From: Penicillium oxalicum
Lineage: Eukaryota; Ascomycota; Eurotiomycetes; Eurotiales; Aspergillaceae
Length of the DNA stretch: 64,000 bases
Assembly (NCBI RefSeq): GCF_001723175.1
Contig: NC_064650.1
Location: 2,666,001 to 2,730,000, forward strand
Reading direction: 5' to 3'
Shown here: piece by piece, positions 49,290 through 59,586 of the stretch
How the letters are laid out: every line of letters starts with the position of its first letter
How positions within the stretch are numbered: position 1 is the stretch's first letter
Translations under genes and position numbers: made by a program
Notes under the pieces: model-generated
What the model saw: the letters and a program-made list of their open reading frames with translations, nothing else
Told to the model about the DNA's origin: nothing
Database searches by the model: none

Positions 49290-51407
49290 ATGGGGAAAAC
49301 GCACACAGCGACAAATGGGACGACGTCCGAGCAAGTCCTGCCGGCTGTTCTGTCAAAGCCATGGGAATTCCTTCGCCCAACCGATCAGCTGCAAACCCAG
49401 ATTGCGGATTCCGCAAAGCAGATTCTGGACCCGCTGGCCGTCTCTGTTGTTGACAGCCAGACTCTCCGTCGTCAAGTGAACAAGAAGCGCAAGCGTACCG
49501 AGACCGAGCTCGACGATGCCCCTCCCCTGCAATTGAAGAGCCTGTACGTGGACGGCTTCACCTCGAATCAAATATGGGAACAAGCCATCCGCATCCTAGA
49601 GTCTGCTGGCCGGGAAGTTGAACGGGATATCATGCTGCTGGATCAAGTCGATGAAGATGAGTCTTCCGATGAGGAAGGTCAGGGGGAGGCTCTCGACGGA
49701 TCCGATCCTGAAGGGTCGGCTTCTGAAAGTGACGAGGGGGAGAGTCTGTCCGATGATTTCTCCGAGAATGGTGACCTGGACATGCACGAGGAGGATATGG
49801 GAGAGGTCTCTGGAGAGGAAGAGGAAGAGTCCTCTGAAGAGGAGGAGGGGGAGGAGGATATAATGGAGGACGGCATGAGCGTGGATAACGCTTCCGGCCA
49901 AGAGGAGGAAGATGGAGGCACATACGTTGAAGATCCCTTTGGCCTGAACGATGGATTCTTCTCAATCGACGACTTCAACAAACAAACCGAGCACTTTGAA
50001 AGGCTAGATGCCAGGGGTGCAGGCAACGATGACGACAGCGACGAAGAGGACATTGACTGGCACGCCAACCCGTTGGCCAGCGGTAGCATGGGCACCGTTC
50101 CTAACTCTTCGGCTTCAAAGAAACCACGCGGGTCAGACGAGAATGACGAGATGGACGATGACAGCGAGGAGGATGGTCCCACATTCGGAAATGCCGATCT
50201 GAACGTGGACTCTGATTCGGACGACGACGGCTTCGACGGAGAGGATACGGGCATGGGTGGAATTGAAAATGCCAATGACATCAAATACGCCGATTTCTTC
50301 GCCCCACCTGCTCGCAAGGCTTCTAAGAAAAAGAGCCGCGCGTTACCAAAGACACAGCCCTCTGCAGAAACGATTCAGAACGACATGGAACGGGCCATGG
50401 CCGATGTCCGTCGTGACCTCTTCGATGAAGAGTCCGAGGGAGAGGGTGAAGACGAGGAGATGGCCGATGCCGATGAGCCCAAGGGCCCACGCTCAACTCA
50501 CGAGAAGCAGCGGGCACGAATCGCCGATGAAATCCGCCGTCTCGAAGCGGCTAATGTGGCCAAGAAGGAATGGATGGTTGCCGGTGAGGCCAGAGCCGTG
50601 GAGCGGCCAGTCAACTCGCTCATTGAGGAAGATCTGGACTTTGAGCGCGTGGGCAAGCCCGTTCCCGTGGTGACGCACGAAACCACAGAAGACATTGAAG
50701 AGCTCGTCAAGCGCCGCATCTTGGCCAAGGAGTTTGACGAAGTCGTCCGTCGACGACCGGGCGCCGCCGACCTGCAATCCTCCCGTCGGGGACGTTTCGA
50801 GCTCGACGATACTAAAGCGCAGCAGAGCTTGGCGGAGATGTACGAGGCGGATCATTTGCGCGCGACGGATGCCAACTACGTTGACCCGAAGAATCAAAAG
50901 TTGATGCGCGAACACGCAGAAGTCACTGATCTCTGGAAGGAGATTAGTTCCAAGCTGGATCTCCTCTGCAACTTGAACTACAAGCCTCAGGCGCCTCAAC
51001 CCAGCATCAACGTGGTCACCGACGCTCCTACTATCATGATGGAAGACGCCCGACCCACGGCTGGAGGCGCCGTGGCCGGTCCGTCGGGTCTGGCGCCTCA
51101 AGAGATCTACAAGCCTGGCGACGACGGTCGGACTGCCGGCGAGATCGTCCTCAAGACTGGTGCAGTCATCTCCAAGGACGAGATGACCCGCGAAGAAAAG
51201 GCCCGCAAGAGGAGGCAAAAGAAGAATCAGAAGAAGGAGCCGCTGACCATCCAGCCCTCGGGCAAGAAGGCCGAGAAGCAGCAGTTGGTATCGGACCTGA
51301 AGAAGGGTGGTGTCAAGATCATCAACAAGGAGGGCCAGGTCACCGACATGAGCGGCAGCAAGGTGGGCCCGAGCCAGAAGAACAGTGGAGATACCCTCAA
51401 GTTATAA
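49290..51407 (+). CDS. mpp10: U3 snoRNP / SSU processome protein Mpp10
   Basis: Nucleolar Mpp10, predicted 705 aa, a single uninterrupted exon. In yeast it forms a complex with Imp3 and Imp4 and is needed for early 18S pre-rRNA cleavages in the small-subunit processome. Residues 1-110 hold the conserved N-terminal part (LYVDGF, IWEQ). Several Asp/Glu/Ser blocks follow, the densest at about 120-200. A DIDWHANPLA segment lies near 250, and conserved alpha-helical stretches span about 420-560. The C-terminus is basic (EEKARKRRQKKNQKK, near 635), fit for nucleolar localisation and RNA contact. The start at 49290 is the first ATG in frame; the open frame extends 39 bp further up without one. Confidence 0.92.
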   Translation: MGKTHTATNGTTSEQVLPAVLSKPWEFLRPTDQLQTQIADSAKQILDPLAVSVVDSQTLRRQVNKKRKRTETELDDAPPLQLKSLYVDGFTSNQIWEQAIRILESAGREVERDIMLLDQVDEDESSDEEGQGEALDGSDPEGSASESDEGESLSDDFSENGDLDMHEEDMGEVSGEEEEESSEEEEGEEDIMEDGMSVDNASGQEEEDGGTYVEDPFGLNDGFFSIDDFNKQTEHFERLDARGAGNDDDSDEEDIDWHANPLASGSMGTVPNSSASKKPRGSDENDEMDDDSEEDGPTFGNADLNVDSDSDDDGFDGEDTGMGGIENANDIKYADFFAPPARKASKKKSRALPKTQPSAETIQNDMERAMADVRRDLFDEESEGEGEDEEMADADEPKGPRSTHEKQRARIADEIRRLEAANVAKKEWMVAGEARAVERPVNSLIEEDLDFERVGKPVPVVTHETTEDIEELVKRRILAKEFDEVVRRRPGAADLQSSRRGRFELDDTKAQQSLAEMYEADHLRATDANYVDPKNQKLMREHAEVTDLWKEISSKLDLLCNLNYKPQAPQPSINVVTDAPTIMMEDARPTAGGAVAGPSGLAPQEIYKPGDDGRTAGEIVLKTGAVISKDEMTREEKARKRRQKKNQKKEPLTIQPSGKKAEKQQLVSDLKKGGVKIINKEGQVTDMSGSKVGPSQKNSGDTLKL

Positions 51408-51642
51408 GTTGCTTTTGTTTCGAGTATTCTATTTACAATCTCAAAACTGTCGCTGCATTTCAATGTACAAAAGAATCTCTGGGACGTTTTTTATATCGCC
51501 AGTTGGTCCTTGTATGCCGGCGCTATTTTGATAGAACAAAATGGAAAATTTTAAGCCGCCTCGTAAATCATGGTGATGATCGTAGGATCATGATGAAGAT
51601 CTTGAACATCCTCTGTCTCTCTCTCTCTTCTTCTTCTTCTTG

Positions 51643-52609
51643 TCAGTCTTGCTTTTCCACCTCTGTCACCAACAAGGTAGTCTCTTTGGTAGCTGGTATC
51701 TGCTTTGATGTCGCGGGTTGCTTGGTAGGTTTGACACGGATCGTGTACATGTACAGAGATTCTCGACTATACTCGGCCGCATGTGGATCGTCGCGCACCT
51801 CCTGCACATCAAAGGCCTTCTTGGCCATCTTCATGAACCGCAAATCCGCCCGACGCCGCCTCTTGTAGCAAAAGTAACAGACCGAGTTCGGACCCAACAG
51901 ATCTTGCAGCGTGGTGATGAGCAGCGGGAACGCGGGTTCGAAGTAGACACAATCGGCCGCTAGGATGACATCGGGTTTGGAGGGAACATGACTGGGGATG
52001 GGCTCTCCCCAGTCCAGGACCGATGCAACCACGGTCGAGTCGAGTTGGTTGAGCGCGATGTTATCTTTCATCAGGTCGAACATGGGTATTTGATCCGTGA
52101 TGTGTAGAGGGAGACCGATCTCGCACCCACGGGCCACCGCCAATCCGACGAGTCCACCGCCGGCTCCCAACTCCACGCTGCGCCAGTAATTTCAGCATTT
52201 CATGCACCTCGCATTCGAATAGTGATGGAGTATGTATGGTGGGGAGTTTTTTTTTCTCCTCCTTTGCAAGCATCGTCTTCGAAAGGTATTTCTCTTTCCA
52301 TTCAAAAGAGGGGGGGGGGGGGGGGGGGGGGAAGGAGAAGCATAAGGGCAACAGTACTCACATTGTTTTCCCTGCCATATCGGTGGCATGCCTTGACAGC
52401 ATATATTTTGACAGAACCATGCCTGCTGGCCACAGTTGACCACCACATCCATTCTTGAGATCCTCCTTCAACAGAAGAGGTTCACGGAGCAGTCCATCAA
52501 AGTCTATCCTCGTTGTCCCCGCACTTTTGATATCCCGCGGGGGGGCCAACGACGAGGACACCAAAGGCGCGTTGAGGACCGTGTCTGGTGACGGGGAGCG
52601 ACTCATCAT
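51643..52609 (-). CDS. efm6: Protein-lysine methyltransferase, family 16 (EFM6-like)
   Basis: Seven-beta-strand, SAM-dependent methyltransferase of family 16, 260 aa. Exons are 52609-52362 and 52177-51643, with a 184-nt intron; the sum of 783 nt is in frame. The SAM-binding motif I, VELGAGGGLVG, is created across the splice. LNQLD follows motif II, and the family signature AADCVYFEPAFPLL lies after the fourth strand. In yeast, Efm6 methylates elongation factor EF1A; members of this family methylate lysines on translation factors and chaperones. The EFM6 label rests on overall pattern and length, so the target is inferred. There are two adjacent Met codons at the start (52609, 52606). The C-terminus is charged and unstructured. 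It converges with mpp10, 235 bp away. Confidence 0.8.
52310..52331. repeat. 22-bp homopolymer G run in the efm6 intron
   Basis: An unbroken G run (C on the coding strand) about 30 bp after the 5' splice site of the only efm6 intron. The run length may be inexact in sequence data. Confidence 0.85.
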
Positions 52610-53137
52610 GTCGAACAGTTAGCCAAAAGCCGAGGTCGAGTTGCGATGGGGGTGAGAGAGTGGTGAGAGTGAATGGTGAACTGTTTGGATTGGGAGGAAA
52701 TGGTTGATTCTGTCTCTTTTTTTTTGTCATCTTTATCCTCCAATCTAAAATAAGAAAAATCGATGTGGTGCGCCGATAAGCTTTCCGGCGGGTCTGGACA
52801 GGGGGCTTATCGGACCGAGTCACATGATGGTCTAGAATTCAAACCAAGTCCCTACTGTCAGTGCGCCTGCGATGGTACAATAGGCCGCTGCCAAATGTAT
52901 GTTCTTCTCCAGGATCGCATCTACCTACCCAGGTCCAATTTCCATGCACTGGTCAGACACAAGTCGATCATCCTATGTAGAAGTAGCTCCGCTAGGCTCT
53001 CCGCGTTTTTGAGTTTCTTGAGTCATAAAGAATGATTTGTCTAGCTGTGCAAGACCGAGCACCTATTCGGAACGGGTCAAGTAAAACATGTCGTATGTAA
53101 TGTCACGGCGGACAAGTCGCTTCTACACGGGGGCCGG
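52610..53137. other. Intergenic, efm6 upstream
   Basis: 528 bp between the efm6 start and the 3' end of the next - strand gene. A pyrimidine/A-rich patch lies near 52715-52760. No coding sequence is supported. Confidence 0.4.
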
Positions 53138-53865
53138 TCAATGGAAGGAGGTGTTGGGTGTACCGTCGAGAGGCTCGACACTGTACACGTGCACGCTGTG
53201 CAATGATGGGAATTGCATCGTACAGGTGGGCATTTCGGTGTATGTCGCTGAATACATCATGCTCCAGGAGACTCACGCGAGCAGACGCCGAGGGAGACCT
53301 TTTTCTTGTAAAAGAGTCCGACTCGAGTGCTCTCCTCTCCTCCACTCCCAGCCAATCCAGACCGTGTGCCTGTTGAACCACAATTGGGTTACATAGGAGG
53401 CGGAGTCCAGCCTACCGAGGTATCTCACCAGACAGTAGCACCGTCTATTTCCAGTAGTACCTGGGCTTCACACCATGCCCGCCTCCAGTTAGACTGCAGA
53501 ACAATCCCCATGTCGCACCGACACTTGGCTGAACGCGACGGAAAGGGTACGCCCGTGCGTTGAGCCCAGCCGATCGGAACCATCTCGGCCTGCTCCACTT
53601 GGGTCGTACCAACTCCGGGGATGGACTCAATCTTGAACGGCTAGAAGCTCGATTGTCAGGAGCTTGGAGGTCAGGGGATGTTACGTCGAGCGGGACTAGG
53701 AGGGAATGAGACATGGCCAGCAGCACTAGTGCTTTCCACATTGTAAATTGGTCTCTCGTCCAAGTTCGTGATGTCAAATGTCAAATTGCCCCAACGTACC
53801 TCTTCGTAATGGCATGACGAGTATGTACTCAATTCGAGGAAACTGTCGTTGTCCGAAGCCACCAT
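53138..53865 (-). CDS. Unrecognised spliced gene (possible frameshift)
   Basis: I do not recognise the product. Three introns with good signals line up in frame: 53641-53684 (44 nt, branch CTGAC, cttctag), 53370-53428 (59 nt) and 53196-53276 (81 nt, gtgagt). The joined downstream exons read smoothly: IPGVGTTQVEQAEMVPIGW, then a Cys-containing segment (KCRCDMG), NWRRAWCEAQVLL, then W-rich TVWIGWEW and a final RRLLAVHVYSVEPLDG. The upstream frame from MVASDNDSF (53865) looks equally protein-like (WGNLTFDITNLDERPIYNV) but joins only if one base of a CCC run near 53710 is extra; removing it gives exactly 181 codons. An alternative without a frameshift starts at MPLRR inside 53800-53830, splices at gtacgt, and would give a short secreted-type N-terminus. 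Start and integrity are open. Confidence 0.45.
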
Positions 53866-54001
53866 TTTGACCAAGTTTCCCAGAACAGGGAAGCCCGGGA
53901 TCGTCCCAGGAGAAAAAGTTGCAAGAAAGGCCGACCTGTGGAGAAGAGGATGAGAGGCCAGACTGGGGGAAGTTTCAACCGCGCGGCTGCTCACTGCGAG
54001 T

Positions 54002-54009
54002 TGACGTCA
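54002..54009. promoter_or_regulatory. CRE-type palindrome TGACGTCA
   Basis: A perfect ATF/CREB (bZIP, AtfA-type) palindrome in the region between the divergent gene at 53865 and the membrane-protein gene at 54236, 227 bp before the latter's start. A second GACGTCA lies near 54050. Function is inferred. Confidence 0.45.
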
Positions 54010-54235
54010 TGGCACTCTCCGCATGAAGCAAGTCGAGACTGAATCATGACGACGTCACCGCATTCTCACCACACTGCGACCTTCACCCCAGGTGACCGGC
54101 TCACTGGCCAGATCTCCAAGCTCCCTTTAAAGCTCGTCTCCCCCGTGAACCTCTTCCCCTTGGTTTTTCTTCTTCATCTCCAAATCCTTCCACATCTTCG
54201 ATTCTCTTCACTTCGAATCTCTTCAAACCGCCAAC

Positions 54236-54921
54236 ATGACTACTCTGCACTGTACGTTACCCTCCTGAATCAATTCCCTCACTCTTACTGTCGTCAAAGT
54301 GAAGGACAGAGCAGAAAATGGACGGGAAAAGAATATGACGCAAAAGAATTCTGTCGTTGCTAACTCCACACATTAAAATGATTGACAGACCTTCCTCCCG
54401 TCAAACCCTCCGCTATTGCGATGGGTACCTTCTTCACCCACACTGCCTCCCTCGGCATCCTCGCCCCCCTGTTCGGTGACACCTACCACCGTGCTCAGTC
54501 TGCCAACTCCAAGGAGGAGTTCCTTAAGTCCAAGGAGGCTGCCAGTGCCGCCGCCGCCTGGGGTAGCTCCCTCGCCGGCTCTGCCGTCCAGACCTACGGT
54601 GTCGCTGCTCTCATCAACGCTACCGGTACTCTCAGCTACAAGGGTGCCGCCTACCTCGGTTCATTGATCTTCTTTGCCAGCTCTGCCCCCGGTGTACGTG
54701 CCAACCTTCCCTCTCGGGACCCATATGTCTCTCACAAATAGGACCAACCCCCTTACTAACTTTGGCTCGTTTTTCTCGACACACAGGTTGTCAGCCAGCT
54801 CTTCCTGGAGAAGCGTCCCCTGGATACCGTTGCAGTTGGTGCCGTCTCTCGTGTCTTTGAGACCATCGGTCTCAGCCTCTTCCTTACCTGGTGGGGCACT
54901 CGCGTCAACCCCTTCGACTAA
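54236..54921 (+). CDS. Small multi-pass membrane protein, DUF1761-like
   Basis: Predicted 151 aa from exons 54236-54251, 54389-54693 and 54787-54921 (introns 137 and 93 nt; total 456 nt, in frame). Four hydrophobic segments are visible: AIAMGTFFTHTASLGILAPLFG, the Ala/Ser-rich stretch ending VAALINATG, AAYLGSLIFFASSAPGVVSQLFL and VFETIGLSLFLTWW. The pattern of a first helix running into PLFG, followed by a K/E-rich loop, resembles DUF1761 membrane proteins, but I am not certain of the family and no function is known. Strong use of C-ending codons (GCC, CTC, TCC) suggests high expression. The five-codon first exon is easily missed. Confidence 0.75.
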
Positions 54922-56820
54922 ATATTCGGTGAATCACGTTGAGTGTCGACCAGGAGAAATCATCTTTTAACGACATATGAGATGGGCGCAATCCCTGTAC
55001 ATCTAGTTCCAGCTTATTTTTCTCTATCTCTAATCAGCTAATGCAAATGCAAAGCTATTCAAATTCAATTCCTCACACTCGTAACTCTGAATACCAATGA
55101 CGAATCTATAAGTTGATAGATAGCAGCTATCCCGGCGAGGAACTTTGAATAGAGCACCGGATGTATGAACTTGGCACCCCACGGCCCAAGAGTACAGTGT
55201 GATGAAAGGTAGTCTCATTATCTCTACTTCATTCTCACCATACCTAGCACAGTTCAACTGTGGTGGCGAGAAACCCCGTCTGCTGTCGTAATAATACCAG
55301 GGCTCATTGCTGCTAGTACTCCGCTCACCACATAGTAAAACCTAAAGCGGACGGGCCGGAAAGTGCGGGAGACGATATATCACGAACAATTTCAGTTCCG
55401 TACACACAAGTAAACGACCATTCCATTTAATCCGCGTAATCTCTTAGGGGGAGAAATCCACTGCAGGAATAGGGTCGTGTATCTATAACCGCCCATGTTA
55501 CACAAACACACTTGAAGATGTACGAACGCCTACAATATATCCATCTGCTATTGTGACCACTCTCCTTTCCCGTTTAAGCATCACGACCTACGAGGCCAGA
55601 TAGTATTCACGGATACTCAGCAATACTGAGGTACAAGTATCCACTACATGTACTTGAAGTCATTCATGAACTGGGCACCTTTCTATAAGTCAATCTGTAA
55701 TGAATCCTAGAAGCTAGAAAAATATTGCCCTATCCACGTCTGTTTTAAGTACTTAAGCCTCACGGGGATACTTTAGACTGCGTATTTTTGATAAGAGGGT
55801 CTGTGTATTTCCGGTCAAGGTCGGATCAGGGCCCAGGGGCCAAGATGAAGATGTGTCTAAATAGTATTGCAAAGCCCGTTCGCCCTTGAACCCACTTACA
55901 CCTATCAGGTGGAGTCCATCCCGGACCAAAGTAGCAGTGATTTTATCTATAACATTCCTGAAGAGTGATGGAAGGACAACGCGGGAGAAATATAAGGGTG
56001 ATCTGGTTCGTTTTGCGCGGGCCCCTCTACTAAATGTCCACTGGTTTGATTCCAGTGTACCGGCCGAATATATCACAGTGAGCAGCTGTGTCGCGGGGAT
56101 AGTCAGGAGGATGTGTTCGTATGTGGAAACCCTTGCTCCCGCCCTTCAGACTTGAATCCCGGTGGTATTGCTCAAATACTAGGAACTGAAGACGATAGCA
56201 ACATGGAGATGATATCTATGTCGCACACAGATCTGAACCATGGGCAGACTGATGGATGACTTTGCGGAAGGAAACCGATGGGTGCTAACTCCTCGCGCCT
56301 TTGACGATATACCCTGTACAAGTGGTTTCTCTGCAGGACACTACTTTAATAATAGGTAACCCGCTGGGAGTTTCTGGAAGGGAACCTGGTAGCGAGATGT
56401 ACGCTCGAGTGTGTATCACTAGCACATCATGATAGAAAGGGAAGAAAGAAGAAAGAAGAAAGAAGATAGAAAGAAGAAAGAAGAAAGAAAGAAGAAAGAA
56501 AGAAAAAAAAGAAAGAAGAAAGAAGAAAGAAGAAAGAAAAAAACAAAATCAATCAATTCAGTTGTAAAAACAGACTACTGCGCCCTTTTGCAGGCAAATC
56601 TTCTTCCAATAGTCTAGGCGCGAGACATACGAAAATCTCACCATGCAACCATCTTAATCAAACAAATGTGCGACAAGGGTACCTGTTTGACAATTAGTCA
56701 TTGCAATCGATGTCTCTCCCGCAAAAAACAGTCCAAGCATGAACATTTCATCCCCATGCCATAAAGACGGGGAAAAGAGACAAGAACAAGGGAAAAAAGG
56801 CAGAGAGGGATAGGGAGAAC
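54922..56820. other. Intergenic region with no supported gene
   Basis: 1.9 kb between the membrane-protein gene and the complex I 21.3-kDa gene (convergent ends). A 107-codon - strand frame at 55753-56076 has mixed composition, but no homology I can name and no flanking splice structure. A purine repeat lies at 56434-56543. Confidence 0.45.
56434..56543. repeat. GAAA/GAAGAAA polypurine microsatellite
   Basis: About 110 bp made only of A and G (one T), built from GAAA and GAAGAAA units. The open frame through it (Lys/Glu/Arg only) is a composition artefact. Confidence 0.85.
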
Positions 56821-57496
56821 TTACACCTCGGGGTAACCGTGCTCAGAGTCAATCTCATACTTGGATTGAGCAGTCTGCGCCACGGTATTGATATTGGCCG
56901 GAGTCGGTGGCAGACCATTGGCCCCCAGAATCCCCTGGATGCTCTTCTTATCCTTCTCAAAGAGCGCGGCCAATCCACGCTCCTGACCCTGCTGCTGCAC
57001 CTCCACCAATTGCTTGGCCCCAGCCTCGCCAATCTGCAACACCTCATCCTTGGGGGCAGCCTGGCTACCCACGGTCAACAAGCTGACGGCATCGGCCTGG
57101 CTGACGGTGCTCAGCTTGGGATAACTCCGACGCATGTCGCGCTTCCAGTAGGGGTTGTCGGCGATGTCGGCGGCCGGAGCGGTGACGGGGTCGTCATAGG
57201 CCAGAGGAGGGTTGGTGCCGGGCGAGGGAAGACGGTATTGAGCGTTCAAGGGCACACCGGTGGATCGATTGGCGTCAATGGAGAGAAGTTGACGGAGTCG
57301 TTCCCAGACGCCGGTGGAGCGGACAGTGTATTTCTAAGGCGGGGAGGGGAAAGCGTGAGTACTCAGAATCCATGCCCACCATGGACAGAGAATGGCTCTC
57401 AGCCTGAACATCCCCAGTCAAGCGATTGGTACGCACCTGGTGAACTTTCATCACATGGGATGCCGACTTTGCGGCCTTGACGACATCACGAGCCAT
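56821..57496 (-). CDS. nuo21.3: NADH-ubiquinone oxidoreductase 21.3-kDa subunit
   Basis: Fungal accessory subunit of mitochondrial complex I, 190 aa; Neurospora names it by its 21.3-kDa mass. Exons are 57496-57437 and 57333-56821, with a 103-nt intron at a phase-0 junction (VHQ|KYTV). Recognisable blocks are KYTVRSTGVWERLRQLL, LAYDDPVTAPAADIADNPYW and KRDMRRSYPKLS, followed by an Ala/Gln-rich helical tail ending HGYPEV. There is no cleavable-presequence pattern beyond a Lys/Ala-rich start (MARDVVKAAKSA). It lies in the same gene block as NDUFS7. The opposite strand carries a long open frame (56839-57480) that is only a shadow. Confidence 0.9.
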
Positions 57497-58687
57497 GACT
57501 GAAGACTCTGAACTATGCGATCGGGTCAGTCTTGCGCTTCAGCTGCGGAAGGGAAAACGAAGTCGGTCTGCAATTTGACCTCGAGCCTCGAGCAATGCGA
57601 GATAGTGGGGAGAGTACAGACTCACCTCTGAAAAGTCCTGTGGAATCGTTCAAGCGCTTGCGGCGACTTGGAGGGTCATCGGTGCGGTACGTCGGGGACC
57701 AGCCACGGAGGTGTATACGTCACGTGATGATTCGGTGGAGCGGGCAAGTCCTTCCTCTCAGGCTCTACGCGTGCGGGGTGTGTTGAATTTGATCTGGGGT
57801 TCTTAGATTAGCGCAAAGAAAGATATCCTCAATTACCATGTAAGATGTAGATTAAATAGAGGTTATGTATTTCTTTCTTCGGTCACAGTTGTGGACTATA
57901 TGGCTCATTGAAGCTGAGTGCGTCGGCTTGAGAATGTGATTACCTGTTGCAGATATAAGCAGGCACGGGTCCTCAATTGCGGCGATCGGACGGGCGACGC
58001 TCTAAGTCTGGAGCTCCAAGGCTAGGTCCTCGACAATATTCTCTCTGACTGCTCGAAGGGAATAGAAACGGACGCCTGTGTAGCCGTAAATGTGACATGG
58101 TAGCTCAAGCGAAACACTGACCATGCTCAAGTAGCGAGACACGCAAATGCATGGGCCTCTTATTCAGAATAAAGTACAAGTGATCGTGTCTCGCGGCCGA
58201 GAAGCACGAATGCTCAGGTTGCTCATACTTTGAGTGAAAGTGTTTCCAGAAGAACTGTCAATTATGGGAACTGATCACTCGCATCTAGTTTTTGCCTTCT
58301 CTCACCAGAAAGGCCATCTAGTTGGTGTTTTGGAGCTGAGTAAAGTTGGAGAGATACCTTAGTAGGGACTGCCAGCACTGCCGGAGCTCCCAACGGACTT
58401 TGGGACTTAGAAATCTCCATATGCTGAGCAGCGAGCACTGCAGTATCTCCAAGTAAAAGCCTTCGAAAGGCTGGAAGAAGACGGGAGTACGACCGGAACA
58501 GATACACGCAAAAATGCCGTTGTCGCCATGAATTAGGGACAAACCTCAATTTCCTTCATTATCTCATATCTCCACTCTGACGTTGACCATACACAAGATC
58601 CTTGAACTACGATCAAGAGGTGAACCCACGGTTTCTCGGCCCAGGACTCACTGTCCTTTCCCGCTCACTGACAGGTATTGACTCTTA
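57497..58687. other. Intergenic, nuo21.3 upstream
   Basis: 1.2 kb between the nuo21.3 start and the DOT5 stop. Frames at 57532-57786 (+) and 58262-58549 (-) show no recognisable protein. Confidence 0.4.
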
Positions 58688-59586
58688 TCACTTTTCTTCG
58701 GTCTTTTCGCCAGCCTCCTCTTCTTTCTCCTCGTCCTCCTTCTCGTCTCCCTTCCTCTCATCATCCTTCTTCTCATCGTCTTTTCCACTTTCCTCCTTCT
58801 CTTTCTCTCCCTCCTCTCTGTCCTCCTCGGGCTCCTCTACTCCATTGGACCCCTCCGCCACCAGCTTCTGAACCGCATCCACAGTGGCATCCGGGCCTCC
58901 GGCTTCACGGAGCAAAACCTTGCCCTTCTTATCCACCGCAAAGACACCGCGTGTGGTTCCTTTGGGTGCCTTTTTGAACCCAATAGCTCCAATCAAAGTC
59001 GCACTGGGGTTACAAAGCAACGGGTAAGGCAAATTTTGTTTGGTCTTGAAGGTCGTGTTGGCCTTGGCGGAATCGGCCGAGAGACCGTAGATGGACAGTC
59101 CCGTTGAGCTCAAATGCTTGTAATTGTCGCGGAATGAGCAAGCTTGCTTAGTGCCTAGATGGGAACATTTAGAATATGGAATAATAAGAGAAAAAGAATG
59201 CCAAAAACAATAATGGACTGGCGCGATGGTGCGAGTGCGCCATCGCAATCGCCACGCGACAATCACAAAAGTCGCGCACAGAGAAGGCGGAAGCACGTAC
59301 AACCAGGGGTGGAGGCCTTGGGGTAGGTGAAGAGCACGACACCAGATTTGCTCTCCTCGACGAGCTTCTTCAATGTGGTCTGGGTACCATCTTGGATTTC
59401 GATGTCGCCGCCAAAGCTATCCAGATCAATGGTGTCGCCGACTTCGGGCACTTTCGACTTGGGCTTTTCGCTCGCAGTCTCGGTGGCCTTTGTCGAAGAC
59501 GCTGCCTTGGCTTTCGGCGCTGGCTTGCTCTTCTTCTCCACCACGGGAGGTGGCGCAGGAGCTTTGCGCTTGCGGAGTTCAACCAT
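58688..59586 (-). CDS. dot5: Dot5-type nuclear peroxiredoxin (BCP/PrxQ class)
   Basis: Thiol peroxidase of the BCP/PrxQ class, 250 aa, reducing hydroperoxides; yeast Dot5 is nuclear. Exons are 59586-59301 and 59154-58688, with a 146-nt intron that splits the codon for the peroxidatic Cys96 (YPKASTPGC). The second Cys101 follows five residues later (CTKQAC), the pair typical of atypical 2-Cys enzymes. The N-terminal 48 residues are basic and Pro/Ala/Lys-rich (RKRKAPAPPP), fitting nuclear import. After the catalytic domain (to about residue 200) comes an unusual tail of about 50 residues that is almost only Glu, Lys, Asp and Arg with some Gly and Ser. Total length exceeds yeast Dot5 (215 aa) mainly because of this tail. 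Confidence 0.88.

Noticed and set aside
49679..50317. 212-codon - strand frame, Ser-rich
   Set aside because: It is antisense to the acidic D/E/S region of mpp10; Ser/Pro richness is the complement of GAN codons.
56030..56065. T-arm-like ACTGG-TTTGATT-CCAGT
   Set aside because: A good 5-bp stem, but no matching acceptor stem or other arms upstream.
55753..56076. 107-codon - strand frame
   Set aside because: Protein-like in places, but no homologue I can name and no supporting gene structure; not enough to call a gene.
56429..56617. Lys/Glu/Arg-only frame
   Set aside because: Product of the GAAA microsatellite.
56839..57480. 213-codon + strand frame
   Set aside because: Antisense shadow across both exons and the intron of the complex I 21.3-kDa gene, with no recognisable protein.
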